Below, piece by piece: positions 45,106 to 58,740 of a stretch of DNA of 64,000 bases. The stretch comes from Polyangium mundeleinium (GTDB taxonomy: Bacteria > Myxococcota_A > Polyangia > Polyangiales > Polyangiaceae). Positions within the stretch are counted from its first letter, which is position 1. Each line of letters starts with the position of its first letter. Made by a program: the position numbers and the translations under genes. The notes beneath the pieces were generated by a model. It was not told the DNA's origin, did no database searches, and saw only the letters and a list, made by a program, of their open reading frames with translations. Where the stretch lies: the NCBI RefSeq assembly GCF_028369105.1, contig NZ_JAQNDO010000001.1, forward strand, positions 8,464,501-8,528,500. Reading direction: 5' to 3'.

Positions 45106-48100
45106 TCACGACGGCGATGAGGCCGAGCTCGGCCAAGCATCGTCGCCCAGCAGCGCGAGCAATGCGCGGAGCGTTGGCGCAGGTGTGCCGATCATTCCGC
45201 GGAGCAGCTGCTCGAGGCCCACGACCAGCCGGCCGATGCTCTCGGCGTCAAAGCGGGCGAGGTCGTACTGGATGTAGATGTCGAGCCCCGGGCCCGGCAT
45301 GCCAACCACCGCCAGCGCATAATGGGTAGGCCCGCCGGCTGCAAATCCTAGCTTCACAGTGAGCCCGGCACTGCCGAAGATGCGGAGATCGAGAGGGTAA
45401 TTCTCGAAGACCACCATGGTGCGAAAGAGCGGGCTCTCGGCAGGGACCGCGGCGGCTCGCTGGAGCTCGGCCAGGGAGAGGTGCTGGTGCTCGCGCGCCT
45501 CCACCTGCTCCGCCTGCAGCCGGCGCAGCCACGTCCAGACGTCCTGGCGCTCCTCGATACGGACGCGCGTCGGCAAGACGTTGATGAAGAGCCCGACCAG
45601 GTCCTCGATCCCGGGAACGCCGACCTCACGCCCCGAGCTCGTCGTGCCGAACAGGACGTCCTCGCGACCGGAGCTCCGGCCTAACAGCAACGCCCACGCC
45701 CCATCGAGCATGGTGTGCAGTGTGATGTGTTCGGCATCCGCCACGGCTCGTAGCCGGGCCGTCGTGCCTTCGTCCAGGTGGATCTGGTGCACGCAGACGC
45801 GGTGTGCACCGGCCGGCTGGCTCCGCTCCATGACCAGCGGGGTCGGCGCCTCCACACCGTGCAACGCTCGGCGCCAGAACGTCCTCGAGCGCTCCAGGTC
45901 CTGGCGCCCGAGAAACCCGAGATAGCTGTCGTAGGATCCCGCCACGCGTGTCCCGGCTCCGGCGACGCCTGGGAGCCGGCCTCCCCGCGCGTCCTGGTAG
46001 GCTTCGAACAGGTCGCGCAGGATCACGCCCAGGCTCCACCCGTCCGTCAGCACGTGGTGGCAGTCGTAGCGCAGCTCGTAGCGCTCGTCGGCGGTCCGGA
46101 TCAGCGTCAGCCGCATGATCGGAGCGGCGTCGAGCGGCAGCCCGCGGGCGACGAGCTCGTCGCCGAGCACGGCGAGCCTCGCCTCTTGATCCGGCACCCC
46201 GCGCCAGTCGCGCTCGTCCCAGGGCACCGGCACGTCTCGCAGCACCACCTGGACCGGCGCCGTCAGGCCGTCCCACAAGAAGCAACTGCGCAGCAAGGGG
46301 TGCCGCCGGACGACCTGCTCCCACGCCGACCGGAGCGCGGCGACGTCCAGCGCTCCCTCGAACGTGAGCGCCGCCTGCGTCATGTACATCCTCGACCATC
46401 CGGCGTTCAGCGTCTCGAACAGGATCTCCCGCTGGAACGACGTGAGCGGATAGATCGCCTCGAGCTTCGAGCGCCCGGTCTCGCCGAGTCGGCCCTGCAC
46501 CACGCGCAGCTCCTGGGGCAAAAGCCCGGCGAACGGGAAGTCGCTGGGCGTGAAGCCGCCGGCGCCAGGCGCCATGCCGTGGCGGAGCAGGCACCCGAGC
46601 TCCTCGACGAGCTCGCTCGCGAGCCGCTCGACGGTCGCGGCCTCGTGAAGATCGCGGCTGTAGCCGAAGATGACCGCGAGGCGATCACCGGCCACCACGG
46701 CGTTCACCTCGAGGACGTGGCTCCGCGTCCCGCCCCCGGCCTCCCGCGGACCCGCGCTCTCCCATGTGAGGCGAAGGCCGCCGGCGGCGTCGCGCTCGCC
46801 ACCGAGGTGTCCCAGGTAGTTGAAGTTGATCTGCGGCGCCGGCCAAGGCAGCGCCGCTCCCTCGTCGTTCAGGTAGCGCAGGAGGCCATAACCGATGCCT
46901 CGCCGCGGCACCGCCCGGAGCTGCTCCTTGACCGCCACGAGCGCGGCGGCCGGGTCATCGCCGTCGGGGAGGCGGAGGCGCACGGGGAACAGCGACGTGA
47001 ACCAACCGACGGTACGGGACAGATCCACGTCGTCGAACAGCTCCTCGCGCCCGTGCCCCTCGAGATCGATCCAGACGTCGAGCGAGCCGGTCCAGCGCGC
47101 CACGGTCCGCGCGAGGGCCGTCAAGAGGACGTCCTGCACGCCGAGGTTGTACGGCCTCAGCGCGTCCGCGATCAGGGTGCGGGTCTCCTCCGGCGAGAGG
47201 GACACGACGACCTCCGCGGCCGACTCCCTGCGGTTGCGGCCGGTCGGCCGATCGACGGGGAGCGCGGCCGGCGGCGCGAGCGCCAAGATCGCGCGCTCCT
47301 CCTCGAAGGCCGCGGTGCGGGCGTACGCGGTCACGCGCTCCGCCCAGCGCTTGAACGACGTCGTCTTGGCCGGCAGCCGCACGGCCTGTCCCGCGGCGAG
47401 CTGCTGATATGCGGTGCTCAGATCCGGGATCAACACCCGCCACGAGACGGCGTCGACGACCAGGTGATGAATGACCCAGAGCAGCCGGCCCGACCGATCC
47501 GTCCCGGTCCCCGGCGAGCCCAACGTGAACAGCGCGGCCCGCATCACGGGGCCGGCCGAGAGGTCGAGGCTGCCTTGCAGGCGCGCCGCGACCAGGTCCA
47601 TTGCCGCGCGCTGCGCGCCGGCTGCGAGCGACGAGAGATCCACCACCTCGAACGCGACCGCATCGAGCGAAGCGAGCCCCTCCTGGAGCCAGGACGATCC
47701 GCGGAGCACGAACCGCATGCGCAGCGCGTCGTGGTGCGACTGCACGTGCTGCAGGGCCTGCCGCAAGAGGTCGGGGTCCACGTCGGCAGGCGTCTCGAGG
47801 AGAAATGCCTGGTTGAAGTGGTTCGGCGCCGAGCGATCCTGCGCGAAGAACCAGCGCTGGATCGCGGTCAGCGGCGCCGGGCCGAAGACCGCGCCCTGGT
47901 CCGCAGAGGCGGCCTGTGCCCCCACCACCGCGGCGAGCTGCGCGATGGTCTGATGCTCGAAGATGTGGGCGGCGCGGAGCGCGATCCCGAGCTCCTGCGC
48001 TTTCGAGATGACCTGGATGCTGCGGATCGAGTCCCCGCCCAGCTCGAAGAAGTTGTCGTGGATCCCGATCCGCTCGAGCCCGAGTACCTCGCGCCAGACC

Positions 48101-51100
48101 TGGGCGAGCTTCCGCTCCGGCTCGGTCCGCGGCTCGGCCGGTTCCTCCGGCGTGCCCGGCGAGCGCTCCGGCGGCGGCAGCGCCCGCACGTCCACCTTGC
48201 CGTTGAGGGTGAGCGGTAGCGCTGGCAGCACGACGACCGCCGCCGGCACCATGTACGGCGGCAGCGCCTCGCGCAGCTCGCGGATCAGCTCCGCGGCGAG
48301 CTCTCGATGCCGGTGGCCCGGCGTGGGATCGTCCGGCGGCGTCGGGTGGACCAGGGTCACGTAGGCGACGAGACGAGGCGACGCCCCCTCGGCGTCGCGC
48401 ACAATCGCGACGGCCTCGCGCACCTGCGAGGACGCGCGCAGCGCGCTCTCCACCGCCCCGAGCTCGATCCGGTGGCCGCGGATCTTCACCTGGTGGTCCG
48501 CGCGGCCGACAAACTCGAGCACCGGCGGCCGGTCACCGCCCCCGCGCAGGCGCACGAGGTCCCCGGTGCGGTAGAGCCGCCCGGTCCCGAACGGGTTGTC
48601 GATGAACTTGCGCGCCGTCAACTCGGGCCGCTTGAAGTAGCCACGCGCCACGCCCACGCCGCCCAGCCACAACTCGCCGACCACGCCGGGCGGCGCGAGC
48701 TGGCCGAAGCGATCCACGACGTACGTCGCCAGGTTGGGGAGCGGCCTGCCGATCGACGGCGTGGCCCCGTCGGCCACGCAGCGCGTGGCGGTGGCCAGGA
48801 TCGTCGCCTCGGTGGGACCGTACACGTTGATGAACCGGCGCCGGCGCCCCCAGCGCGCGACGAGCTCGGCCGTGCAGCGCTCGCCTCCGACGAGGAGCGT
48901 CTGCAGCGCGGGCAGCTCGGCGTCCGGCAGCGCCGCGAGCACCGAGGGGACCAGCACGATATGCGTGATGGCCTCGCGCGCCATCAGCTCGACGAGGCCG
49001 CCCAGGTGCTCGCCCTCGCGGGGCGCGAGGTAGACCGCGCCGCCGGAGCAGAGCGCCGTGAACAGGTGACCGAGTGCACCGTCGAAGTTGAGCGACAGCG
49101 CGTGCGCGTGACGCGCGCCGGGCCCGGTCTCCATGATCCGGATGAACGCCTCGATGGCGTTGACGAGCCCGCGGTGCTCGATCAGGACGCCGTTGGGCCG
49201 CCCGGTCGAGCCCGACGTGTACAAGAGGTAGGCGAGGCTCGTCGGCGTCGCGCGACGCCGCGGCCGGGAGCCGGGCTCGCCGGCGAGCTCGTGATCGATC
49301 TCGATCACGTGGGCGGGCGTCTCGGGCAGCGCGGCGCGCAGGGACGCGTGGGTGAGCACCACGGGCGCGCCGGCGTCCTCGAGCAGGAACGCGAGGTGCG
49401 ATCGCGGGTGCTCGGGGTCGAGGACCACGAAGGCCCCGCCGGCCTTGAGGACGCCGAGCAGGCAGGCGATCAGATCGGCCCCGCGCCGCAGGTACACGCC
49501 CACCCGCACCTCGGGCCCGACGCCGGCTCTGATCAGGCGGTGGGCGATCCGGTTGGCGCGCTGATCGAGCTCCCGGTAGGTGATGGCTGCGCCGTGGGGC
49601 CCCGCGGCCGGGTCGGCCGGGTCGCATAGATCGACGAGGGCGGGCGCGTCGGGCGCGCGATCGACGTGCGCCTCGAACAGCTCGTGAATACACGCCTCGC
49701 TCGAGAACGGGGCATCGGTCCGGTTCCACGCCACCAGCAGCTGGTGGCGCTCGTCGTCGGTGAGCATCGGGAGCCGCGCGACCGAGCAGCCGGGATCGGC
49801 GACAGCGGCCTCGAGCAGGCGCTCCAGGTGGCGGGCGAGTCGGTCGATGGTGCCGGCGTCGAACAGGTCGGCGCTGTAGTGGAGATCGAGCGTGAGCCCG
49901 CCTTGGCCCTCGATCACCTCGAGGAGCAGATCGAGCTCGCTGGCCGCCTGCCGCGCGTGGACGACCGAGAACCGCGCGCCGCCGGCCAGGACGGGCGCAC
50001 CTGTCATGAGGCCGCCCTCGGCGTCCGGCGCCTCTCCCTGGAACACGAGCGCGGCCTGGAACACGGGCGCGCGGCTGGGGTCACGGCTCGTGAGCAGATC
50101 CTTCACCAGCCACGGGAACGGGTAGTCCTGCCGGTCCATCGCGGCCAGCACGCGATCGCGGGTCGCGTGCGCCAGGGACAGGAAGTCCGGCGGATCGCTC
50201 GCGTCGAGCCGCGAGCGGATGACGAGCTGGTTGACCATGTACCCGAAGGTGCCGGCGAGCTCGGCCCGGTCGCGCCGGGTCACGCCGAAGCCCACGCAGA
50301 GATCCTCCTGGCCGGTGTAGCGGTGGAGCAAGACCTCGTAGGCCGCGAGCAGGATCGTGGCGAGGAACGTGCGCTGGCTCTGCGCGAGCCTGCGTAGCTC
50401 GTCGGTCAGCGCCGCCCCCAGGACGTGCCGCCGGGTCTCGACGAGGAACGGCCGACCCGCGGTGCGCGCACGATCGGTCGGGAGATCGAGGACCAACGGC
50501 GCGCCCGCGAGCTCGTCGAGCCAGACGTGGCGCAGCTCGTCGGCGCGCTGCGCGAGCAGATCGCGCTGCCACCTCACGAACTGCTGGTAGGTGTGCTCGA
50601 CCTCCGGTAGCGGGTTCGGCCCGCCGTCCGCGGCGTACAGCCGGACCAGCTCGCGCAGCATCACGGCCACGGACCACGCGTCGATGGCGATGTGGTGGAT
50701 GCACAGCAGCAGCACGGACTCGCGCGGCCCCATCCGGTAGAGGCACGCCCGGAACGCACCTTCCACGGCGAGGTCGAACGGGCGCTGCTGCACGACGGCG
50801 GCGGCGCGCAGCACCTCGGCCACGCCCTGCCCCTCCGCCTCGATCTCGACGAGCGGGGCGGCGCGATCCGCGTGGATTCGCGCGCGCGGGACGCCGTCCA
50901 CCTCCGGATACGAGGTGCGCAGCGGGGCGTGCCGGTCGACGAGCGCCTGCAGCGCTCGGCGGAGCACCGGGGCATGCTCGGACTCCGACTCGATGCGCAG
51001 GGCGACGGCCACGTTGTAGCCGGCGTGGTCGGGCGCGCTGTGCTGGATAAACCAGAGCCCCTCTTGCTCGGCGGACAGCCGGTCCGCCCAGGGGTCGCCG

Positions 51101-54100
51101 GCCGGGGCCGCCGGCGCGGCGCCGTCGTCGCACAGGCTCGGCGGGTCCAGGTACTGCACCAGCGCCGCGATCGTCGAGTGGTTGAAGAGTTCGACGATCG
51201 GGAACTTGAGGCCGAGCTCATCGCGCAGCCGGCGATGGATCTGGACCATGCCGATCGAGCTGGCGCCCTGATCGAACAGCGATCGATCGAGCTCGACCGT
51301 GGCCACCCCCAGCCGCTCGGCGGCGATCATGGCGATCCGCGCGGCGAGCTCGTCTCGATCGTGGGGCGGTGCCGCGACGCGCGGCGCCGTACGATGTGGC
51401 TCGCTCGACTGCTCGGCGCGCGCCTGCTCCGCGGTGATCCCGCCGACCAGGAACGCATGGACGATCTCCTGACCGGGCTCGAGCAGGGATCCGAGCGGCC
51501 CGCGCGACACGCGGCCGACCGGACACATCCCGACGCCCAGCCCGGCCGCGCGCTCCATCCAGCGCTGGCCGAGGCGACCTGCCTGATGCCGCGTCTCCGG
51601 GCCGGGCGCTCCGATCAGGAGCAGCGCCGCCGGCGCCCCCGCCGCGATCGCCTCGTTGTGAGGGAAGTCCTCGTCGGCCAGCGCCTGCGCGCCGAGCCGC
51701 TCCCAGGGGGACGCCGGCGCCGCGCCCAGCCGGTAGATGCCGCGCGGCAGCTCGGCGAGGTCGTGACGGACGACCAGCCAGGTGCCAAGCGGGGGCGCCT
51801 CGCTCGGCCGACGCGGCTCGGCGAGCCCGAGTCGGCACAGCGGGGTCAGCCCCGGCGGCGCGACGGTCGCGACGAGCGTGTCCGCGAGCGCGACCCCGAG
51901 CTCCGCGGCGCGCTCGATCAACAGCTCGGCGAGGTACCCGCCGTCGAGGCACGTGAGCGCCTCCGCGAGCTCGCCGTACCGCGCCTCGATGCGCCCTCGC
52001 TCGACCGCGAGGTGCACGGCGAACGGCGCCTCCGCGGCGAGCGATCCGAGCGCCACCAGGCAATGCCGCACCCGATCGTAGCCGTAGCGCCCGCGCGCGA
52101 GCCCCGCGATCCCGTCAGGGACGTCGACGATCGCGTGGACGGCGTAGAGGCTGCCCGCCGAGGCGTAGCGATACTTCGGGAACGGATCGCGGTCGGATGC
52201 CACCGGCGCGAGCACCCCGAGCAACCCACCGACGAGCTCGCGATCGAGCGCGACCGGGGCGCCGGAGCGCCGGGGCGCCGTCGTCGCGATCCGGTGGAGG
52301 GCGTCGGCGCGCGGCGCCTCGCCCTCGAACGTGCGGTAGCTCTTGCGCGGCCACGGCGACGCCAGCGTCGCGGACGGGAGGTCGAGCGCCGCGCCCCGCG
52401 CCCCGCTCGCCGCGTCGAACGCGAAGCCTGCTTCGAGCTTGTGCCGGGCGCGCTCGAAGCCAGGGGCCTGCACCTTGGTGCTGGGCTCGACCTTCGCCTC
52501 GCCGAGGTCGAGCCCGGCCAGCGCCGCGCGATCCACCTTGCCGTTCGACGTCAGCGGCAGCGCGGACAGGACCTGCACCTGCGCGGGCACCATGTAGCCC
52601 GGCAGCCGCTCGGCGAGCCAGCGCTGCACCGCCTCGGGGACCAGCCGCTGCTCGTCGCCCGGCTCCACGTACGCCACCAGCCGCCGCGCGTGGCGCTCTC
52701 CCCGCGCATCCACGAGCGCGCGCCGAACCTGCGGATGCTGCAGCAGGTGATGCTCGATCTCGCCGAGCTCGATCCGGTAGCCGCCGATCTTCACCTGGTG
52801 GTCCTGCCGGCCGAGGAACTCGATCGTGCCCTCCGGCTGCCAGCGCCCCAGATCCCCCGTCCGGTACAGCCGCTCGCCCGTCATCGGGTGCGTCACGAAC
52901 CGCTCCGCCGTCTGCACCGGATCCCCGTAGTAGCCGCGCGCCAGCCCGATGCCGCCGATGTAGAGCTCACCGGCCACCCCGACCGGCCGCGGATGCAGCC
53001 GCTCGTCCAGCACGTGGAACGTCTGGTTCCGCATCGGCCGGCCGTACGGGATGCTCACCCAGCTCGGATCGACCCGATCGATCGGATACCAGATCGACCA
53101 GATCGACGCCTCGGTCGCGCCGCCCAGGCTCACCACCCGGCAGCCGGGCGCACACGCGCGCACGCGTTCGGGCAGCGTCACCGGGATCCAGTCCCCCGAG
53201 AGCAGCGCGAGCCGCAGCGTCCCCGGCAGCGCCTCGGCGTGCTCCACCAGCATCTCGAGCAACGCGGGCACCGAGTTCCAGATCGTCACGCCCTCGTCCC
53301 GCAGCCACGAGAGCCACCGCTCGGGATCACGCAGCGCCCCGGGCTCGGGCAACACCAGCGTGCCCCCCGCCCCGAGCACCCCGAACACGTCCCACACCGA
53401 CAGATCAAACGACAGCGACGAGAGCCCGAACACCCGATCCGCGGGCCCCACGGCGTACTGCTCGTTGACGTCCAGGATCGTGTTGAGCGCGCTCCGGTGC
53501 TCGATCGCGACCCCCTTCGGCCGCCCGGTCGATCCGGACGTGAAGATCACGTACGCCAGATCGGCCGGCGTGCGCAGCGGCGAAAGCGGACCGGCGTCGT
53601 GCGCCATCCACGGCTCCCCCTCGCCGATCGCGATCACCGTGACCCCCGCCGGCCACGCCGACGCGGCGAGCCGCCGCTGCGTCAGCACGACGCGTACCCC
53701 GCCCTGCGCCAGCAGCTCGTCCCGCCGCGCCTCCGGCAGCTCCGCCGCGATCGGCAGGTACGCACCGCCGCCGTGCAGCACGCCGAGCGCGCCCACGACC
53801 TGCTCCCAGCCCTTGTCCATCACGATCGCGACCAGCTCGTCGCGCGCCACCTCGCGCGCGCGGAGCTCCCGGCCCAGCCGCCGCCCGAGGCTCACCAGCT
53901 CGCGGTACGTGAGCCGGCGCTCGGCATCGACCACCGCGAGTGCGTCCGGACAGCGCCCGGCCTGCGCCTCGATCAAGTCGTGGAGCAGCCCGTCCCCGGT
54001 CGCGCCGGCCGTCGCGTTGATCGCGGCGAAGCGCTCGCGCTCGCGCCGCGGGGTCGCCACCAGGTCCGGCGCCGTCCACGCCTCGTCGCGCTCGGCCAGC

Positions 54101-57100
54101 GCGCGGATCAGATCGAGGTACGCGTCGATCATCACGTCGATCATCCCGGCGGGGAACAGGCCGGCGACGACGTCCCAGTTGATCTGCAGCTCGCCGCGCA
54201 GCTCGAACACCTGATGATCGAGCCAGACCTGCGGCGTCTGGGCGATCCCGTACGGCTCGCCGACGAGCTCGACGCCCGACATGACCTGATCGCCGAGCAG
54301 CTCGCCGACCCCCAGGCCGCTGGTGAACACGACGGGAAACCGCGCGGCCTTCGCGCCCCGCTGGCGCGCGAGCTCGCGCATCACGTCCACGCCGCTGACC
54401 AGCGCGTGGTCCATGCTCTCGAGCAACCGGTGCTGCTGCCGGCGCGCCCGCGCCAGGAAGCTCGTGCCGCCGGTGAGGTCGACCTCGACGAGCAGCACCG
54501 ACGTGAAATCGCCCACGATCTGGCCGATCTCGGCGTGCACCGGCGGCCGGTTGAAGTACGTGAGGTTGACCGTGAAGCGCGGCGACCGGCTGTACGCCCC
54601 GAGCACCTCACTGAACGCGGTGAGCAGGACGTTCGATGGTGTCAGCCCGTGCCGCGTCGTGCGTGCCTCGAGCGCGCTCCACGTCGCGGCATCGAGCCGG
54701 CGCGCATGGTGCTCGAAGCGCGGCACGCCGATCGCCTCGGGGGGCACCGCGAGCGGCAGCTCCGGCCCGGGCGGCAGCGTGCCCGTCCGGGCGCGCCAGT
54801 ACGCCCAGTCGCGCTCGCCGCGCTCGCTGCGCAGGGCCTCCGTGGACCACCGGACACAGTCCCGGAACGTGAGCCCGAGCGGCGCGAGCTCGGCGGCCTC
54901 GTCGCTGTAGCAACGCACCACCTCCTGCAAGATCACCTGGATGCTGTGCATGTCGGCGATCAACGCATCCAGGCCGATGAACAGCCGGACCACCCCCTCG
55001 CCGAGGTGCGCCGCGCGCAGCTCGAACAGCGGCCAGCGATCCGCCGGCATCACGCGGTGCGACATCGCGTCGCGCAGCTCGAGCAACCGCGCCTCGCTCG
55101 GCGGCTCGACGAGCTCGATCGTGAACCGCGGCACCTCGGCGAGCACGACCTGCCGGCCATCGGCGTCGATCACCGCGCGCAGCATGTCGTGGCGCGTGAT
55201 CACCTTGTCGAGCGCGCGCTCGAGGCGCGCCACGTCGAGCCCGCGCAGATCGAGCTCGCTGTACGCGTGAGACGCGACCCCGCCGAGCTCGTAGAACGAG
55301 CCACGGCCCACCCAGTACGCGAGCTGGAGCGGCGTGAGCTCGAACGGCAGATGCCGGGCGTCGGGCTCGAGCTCGAGCGGCGGCAACCCCGCGATCTCGC
55401 CGGTGGCAACCGGGAGCGGTGCGAGGTGGCGGGCGAGCGAGGCGATCGTCGGGTGCTCGAACAGCTCGACGATCGTGAGCTCACGCCCGAGCGCCTGCTG
55501 CAACCGCGCGCGGACCCGGGTCAGGAGCAGCGAGTGTCCGCCTGCGTCGAAGAAGTTGTCGGTGAGGCCCACCGACGGGATCCCGAGGACGTCCTGCCAG
55601 ATCTCGCGGATCGTCCGCTCCAGCTCGGACTCCTCCGCGGCCGGCGGCTCCGCCGCCTCGTCACGAGCCACGGTCGGGGCCGGCAGGCGGATCCGGTCCA
55701 CCTTGCCGTTGGGCGACATCGGCAGCGCGGGAAGCACGACGAACGCCGACGGCACCATGAAGTCCGGCAACGTGGCCTTCAGGTGGTCCCGCAGCGCGCG
55801 CTGCGAAGGGTTGGGCTCGCCGAGCACCACGTACGCCACGAGGCGCCGGTCGCCCGCGATGTCCTGCGGCACCACCACGCACGAGCGCACGTCCGGGTGG
55901 GCCGAGAGCGCGGCCTCGATCTCGCCGAGCTCGATCCGGTGGCCCCGGATCTTCACCTGATGATCGGCGCGCCCGACGAACTCGAGGGCGCCGTCAGGCC
56001 GAAAGCGGACGAGATCGCCGGTGCGGTAGAGCCGCTCGCCAGGCGAGAACGGATCGGGGACGAACCGCTCCGCCGTCAGCTCCGGGCGCCCGAGGTACCC
56101 GCGCGCGAGCCCGGCGCCGCCGATGAACAGCTCCCCCGTCACCCCCACCGGCACGGGCGCGCCGCGAGGATCGAGCACGTGGAGCCGCGTGTTGGCGATC
56201 GCCGGGCCGATCAACACCGGTCCGTCCGTGGCGTCGAGCTTCTGCGTGCACGAGAAGATCGTCGTCTCGGTGGGCCCGTAGATGTTCCACACCGCCCCGG
56301 CACGCGCGACGAGGCAATCGCGTAGCTCCCGCGACACGGCCTCTCCGCCGGCCACGAGCCGGAAGGAGGGACGGCCTTTCCAGCCCGCGTCGACCAGCAT
56401 CTGCCAGGTCGAGGGCGTGGCCTGCATGATCGTGATCGACGACGATTCGTCGAGCCGGCGGGCGAGCGCGGCGCCGTCGAGCGCGAGCGCGCGAGGCGCG
56501 ATCTCCAGCCGCGCGCCCGCCATGAGCGGCAGGAAGATGTCCAGCCCTGCGAAGTCGAACGAGATGTTGTTTACAGCGAGCAGGTGATCGGACGCCGCGA
56601 TCCCGTGCCGCGCGGCCGTGGCGTGGAGCACGTTGACCATGGCCCGGTGGAGCAGCTCGACGCCCTTGGGCCTGCCGGTCGAGCCCGAGGTGTAGATGAC
56701 GTTGGAGAGGTGATCCGCGGTCGCCAGGGGTGGCGGCGCCGTCACAGGCCACGCCGCGATCTCGGCCGCGTCGACGTCGATCCGCACCACGCGCGCCGCG
56801 CGCGCCGGCGCGGGCTGGGAGCTTCGCGCCTCGGTGAGCAATACCGCCACCCGCGCGTCGTCGATCATGAACGCCAGGCGATCGGCCGGGTACCTGGGGT
56901 CGAGCGGCACGTAGGCACCGCCCGCCTTGAGGATCCCGAGCACGCCCACCACCATCTCCGCGGATCGCTCCACGCACAGCCCGACCAGGACCTCCGGCCC
57001 TACCCCCAGCGACCGGAGGTGGTGCGCCAGCTGGTTCGCGCGCTCGTCCAGCGCTCGATAGGTGAGCGCTCGGTCCTCGAAGACCACCGCCACGGCGTCG

Positions 57101-58736
57101 GGCGTCCGCGTGGCCTGGGCCTCGAACAGCTCGTGGACGCAGCGATCCGTCGGGACCGCCATCGCCGTCTCGTTCCACGTCGAAAGCTCGCGCCGCTCCG
57201 CGGCGGTGAGCAGCGGCAGCTCCGAGATCCGCCGGCCCGGCTCGGCGACGAGCCCCTCGGCCAGCACCTGGAAGTGGCCCACCATGCGCTCGATCGCGGG
57301 GGCATCGAACAGATCGGTCGCGTACTCGAGCCGCCCAGCGAGCCGTCCGCCGGTCTCCACCATCATCAGGCCGAGCTCGAACTTGGTCGTGCCGTCCACG
57401 CCGCCGCCGGCCCGCTCCGGCGGCACGGTCCACGACATCCCCGGAACGGCGAGATCCGGAAGCGGCGCATTCTCGAGCACGAAGCTGGTCCGGAACAGCG
57501 GATTGAGATCCCGGCCGCGCGCGGCGCCGGCGGCGCTCACGATCCGGTCGAACGGCACGTCCTGGTGCTGAAGCGCAGCCTCGACGACGCCGCGCAGCCG
57601 GCGCAGCAAGGTCACGCCCTCGGGATCGCCCGACAGATCACACCGCAAGACGAGTGTGTTCGCGAAGAAGCCGTAGAGGTTGGCGAGCTCGGGGAGGTCG
57701 CGTCCCGCCGCGACCGTGCCGATCCCGAAGTCCACCTGCTGGGAATAGCGGTGCAACAAGATCGCCCACGCCGCAAGCAGCGCCACGAACAGCGTGCAGG
57801 ACTCGCGGCGGGCGAGCTCCTTGAGGGCCGCGGTCAGCTCCGCCGAGAGCGTGAACGAGCACGCGTCGCCGGCGTGGCTCGGGCCTCGCGCCGCCGTCCG
57901 CGACGCCGGGAGCTCGAGCTGCGGCAGCCCCGCGAGGGTCTGCTTCCACCACACCGTCGACCGCTGGATGCCCTCGCCCTGGAGCGCCACCTCCTGCCAC
58001 CGGCAGAAGTCCGTGTAGCGAACCGGCAATTCGGGGAGGCGGGCGGGCCTCCCCTCGCGCGAGCTCGTGTAGAGCTCGGCCAGATCGCGGAACAGGACCC
58101 CGAGCGACCACCCGTCCGTGATGATGTGGTGCTGGACGAGGAGGAGGACGTGGTCCTCGTCGCCGAGCGCGATCAGGGTCGGTCGCACCAGCGGCCCCCG
58201 GGCGAGATCGAACGGTAGGGCGGCGCGCTCGGTCGCGCGTCGTGCGAGCTCGGCTTCCCGATCGCCTGCGAAGGCGCGCAGATCGATGATCGGCAGCTCC
58301 CGCGCGTGGGGGCCGATCACGAGGCTCGGCCGCCCGGTAAGCTCGGGGAACGTGGCCCTCAGCATCGCGTGTCGCTCCGCAGCCGCGGCCAGGCTCGCCT
58401 CGAGCGCGGCGCGATCGAGCGCGCCCTTCATGCGCAGCTCGACGTGAACGTTGTAGAGCGAGCTCCCGGGCACCAGCCGATCGAGGAACCAGAGCCGCGC
58501 AGGACCGGCCGAGACGGGGGCCGGCTCCGTCTCCGGCGCCGATGCGCGAGGGATCGGCGCTCTGGCGGGGGCGTCGCCGGCTCGCAGGAACGAGATGATC
58601 TCCGCCTTTTGATCGGTGATCGCCTGGCGGAGCTCCGGCGTCAGTGCCCCCTTGGGCGCCTTGAACACCAGGTTCTCGCCCTCGACCCGCAGCTTCACCC
58701 CGCGAGCTTCGGCAGCGAGCAGGATCTCCGTGAGGT

Positions 58737-58740
<4 letters not shown>
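45106..58740 (-). CDS. Non-ribosomal peptide synthetase: docking-C-A-PCP-Cy-A-Ox-PCP-C-A-PCP-E-C
   Basis: 4544 residues. 1-55: TubC-like N-terminal docking domain ([18 protein letters not shown]). C1 HHIITDG at 204; A1 [10 protein letters not shown] near 683 and NGKVDR near 1009; PCP1 GGHSL Ser near 1070. Cy motif DALIADMHS at 1258-1266; A2 TSGSTG near 1735 and NGKVDR near 2067, code residues read as D-L-W-N-L-S-L-I-W (cysteine type, cf. DLYNLSLIWK). Ox with [11 protein letters not shown] near 2190; PCP2 Ser near 2495. C3 HHIAIDA at 2682; A3 near 3178; PCP3 GGDSI Ser near 3571; E with [10 protein letters not shown] at 3758 and NFNYLG near 3973. Terminal C HHVLTDG at 4228. Prediction: chain plus residue 1 (A1 code D-F-L-Q-V-G-I-I-F, perhaps Gly-like, uncertain), cysteine to thiazole, then a D-residue (A3 code unclear). 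No thioesterase. The start overlaps the PKS stop (ATGA). The frame is open further upstream but is antisense-like to PKS. Confidence 0.95.

Noticed and set aside
50692-56325. Very long plus-strand open frame opposite the NRPS
   Set aside because: It lies wholly antisense to clear C, A, Cy, PCP and Ox domains and has a shadow composition (Arg, Ala, Val, His) without any motif.
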